Source: CATOSD01 sp965226695
GTDB lineage: Bacteria; Chloroflexota; Dehalococcoidia; Lucifugimonadales; CATOSD01
DNA length: 64,000 nt
Assembly (NCBI GenBank): GCA_965226695.1
Contig: OZ245405.1
Location: 1,054,001 to 1,118,000 of the forward strand
Direction: 5' to 3'
Part shown: positions 63,975 through 64,000 of the stretch, one piece after another
How positions within the stretch are numbered: position 1 is the first letter of the stretch
Layout of the letters: each line of letters begins with the position of its first letter
Position numbers and translations under genes: made by a program
Notes under the pieces: model-generated
Seen by the model: only the letters and a program-made list of their open reading frames with translations
Told to the model about the DNA's origin: nothing
Database searches by the model: none

Positions 63975-64000
63975 CGCGCTATGATAGCATCGGCGGCGTT

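Overview
The window is a high-GC, gene-dense bacterial chromosome segment. Gene content points to a Chloroflexota bacterium of the Dehalococcoidia/SAR202 type, probably from a metagenome: class III CoA-transferases paired with enoyl-CoA hydratases, a thiolase paired with a DUF35 zinc-ribbon protein, NIPSNAP and DUF2332 proteins, a K+-dependent-type membrane pyrophosphatase, and many short palindromic intergenic repeats. This placement is an inference from gene content, not a phylogenetic result.

Layout. 1-1.9 kb: tail of an unidentified gene, two MaoC-like hot-dog dehydratases and a small conserved protein. 2.2-7.1 kb: a DUF2283 gene (with a possible degraded DUF4258 partner) and a leftward peptide/nickel-type ABC importer (solute-binding lipoprotein, small membrane protein, two permeases; no ATPases in view). 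7.4-13.8 kb: CapA-like phosphoesterase, GMC oxidoreductase, class III aminotransferase, DUF2332 and NIPSNAP proteins. 13.9-18.2 kb: a leftward acyl-CoA cluster of two enoyl-CoA hydratases and two CoA-transferases. 18.3-23.2 kb: an accessory region holding a retropepsin-like protease with its partner, a large restriction-methylase, a frameshifted ribbon-helix-helix antitoxin and a DUF559 nuclease. All are separated by copies of one REP-like repeat, and the DUF559 gene takes its start and stop codons from two inverted copies. 23.2-29.8 kb: YifB/ComM, a DnaQ-like exonuclease, SelA, an AIM24-type protein and RarA. 29.8-31.4 kb: a complete IS1182-like element inserted at the stop codon of its neighbour. 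31.4-33.1 kb: membrane genes, one split by a frameshift.

33.8-46.6 kb: DUF35/thiolase pair, HAD protein, MFS transporter, threonine aldolase, tandem alpha/beta hydrolases, a small membrane/coiled-coil gene with a truncated copy, fumarase, CCA-adding enzyme, SnoaL-like protein and a CocE/NonD hydrolase. 46.6-49.4 kb: dnaN with a strong promoter. Its last ~170 coding bases plus 3' flank are repeated 1.4 kb downstream, and the interval holds truncated phage-like genes including a terminase N-terminus. tRNA-Leu(UAA) follows. 49.4-58.3 kb: H+/Na+ pyrophosphatase, AI-2E family permease, LexA, then a copper/redox group (cupredoxin lipoprotein, YceI lipoprotein, two-HMA CopA ATPase, YHS protein). 58.5-64 kb: tRNA-Leu(CAA), Mfd, a PLD-like protein with C-terminal zinc ribbons, and a HAD phosphatase.

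Housekeeping DNA maintenance functions (dnaN, lexA, mfd, rarA, yifB, cca) alternate with acyl-CoA metabolism and transport. Two repeat families mark most intergenic spaces: family A (GGGAGAGGG hairpin with a TTAGGGTGAGG tail) and family B (GGGCGGGTTTGAAACCCGCCC). The most notable signals are the REP-bounded DUF559 gene, the dnaN 3'-end duplication around a phage remnant, and different small inserts at one fixed site inside family-A repeats.
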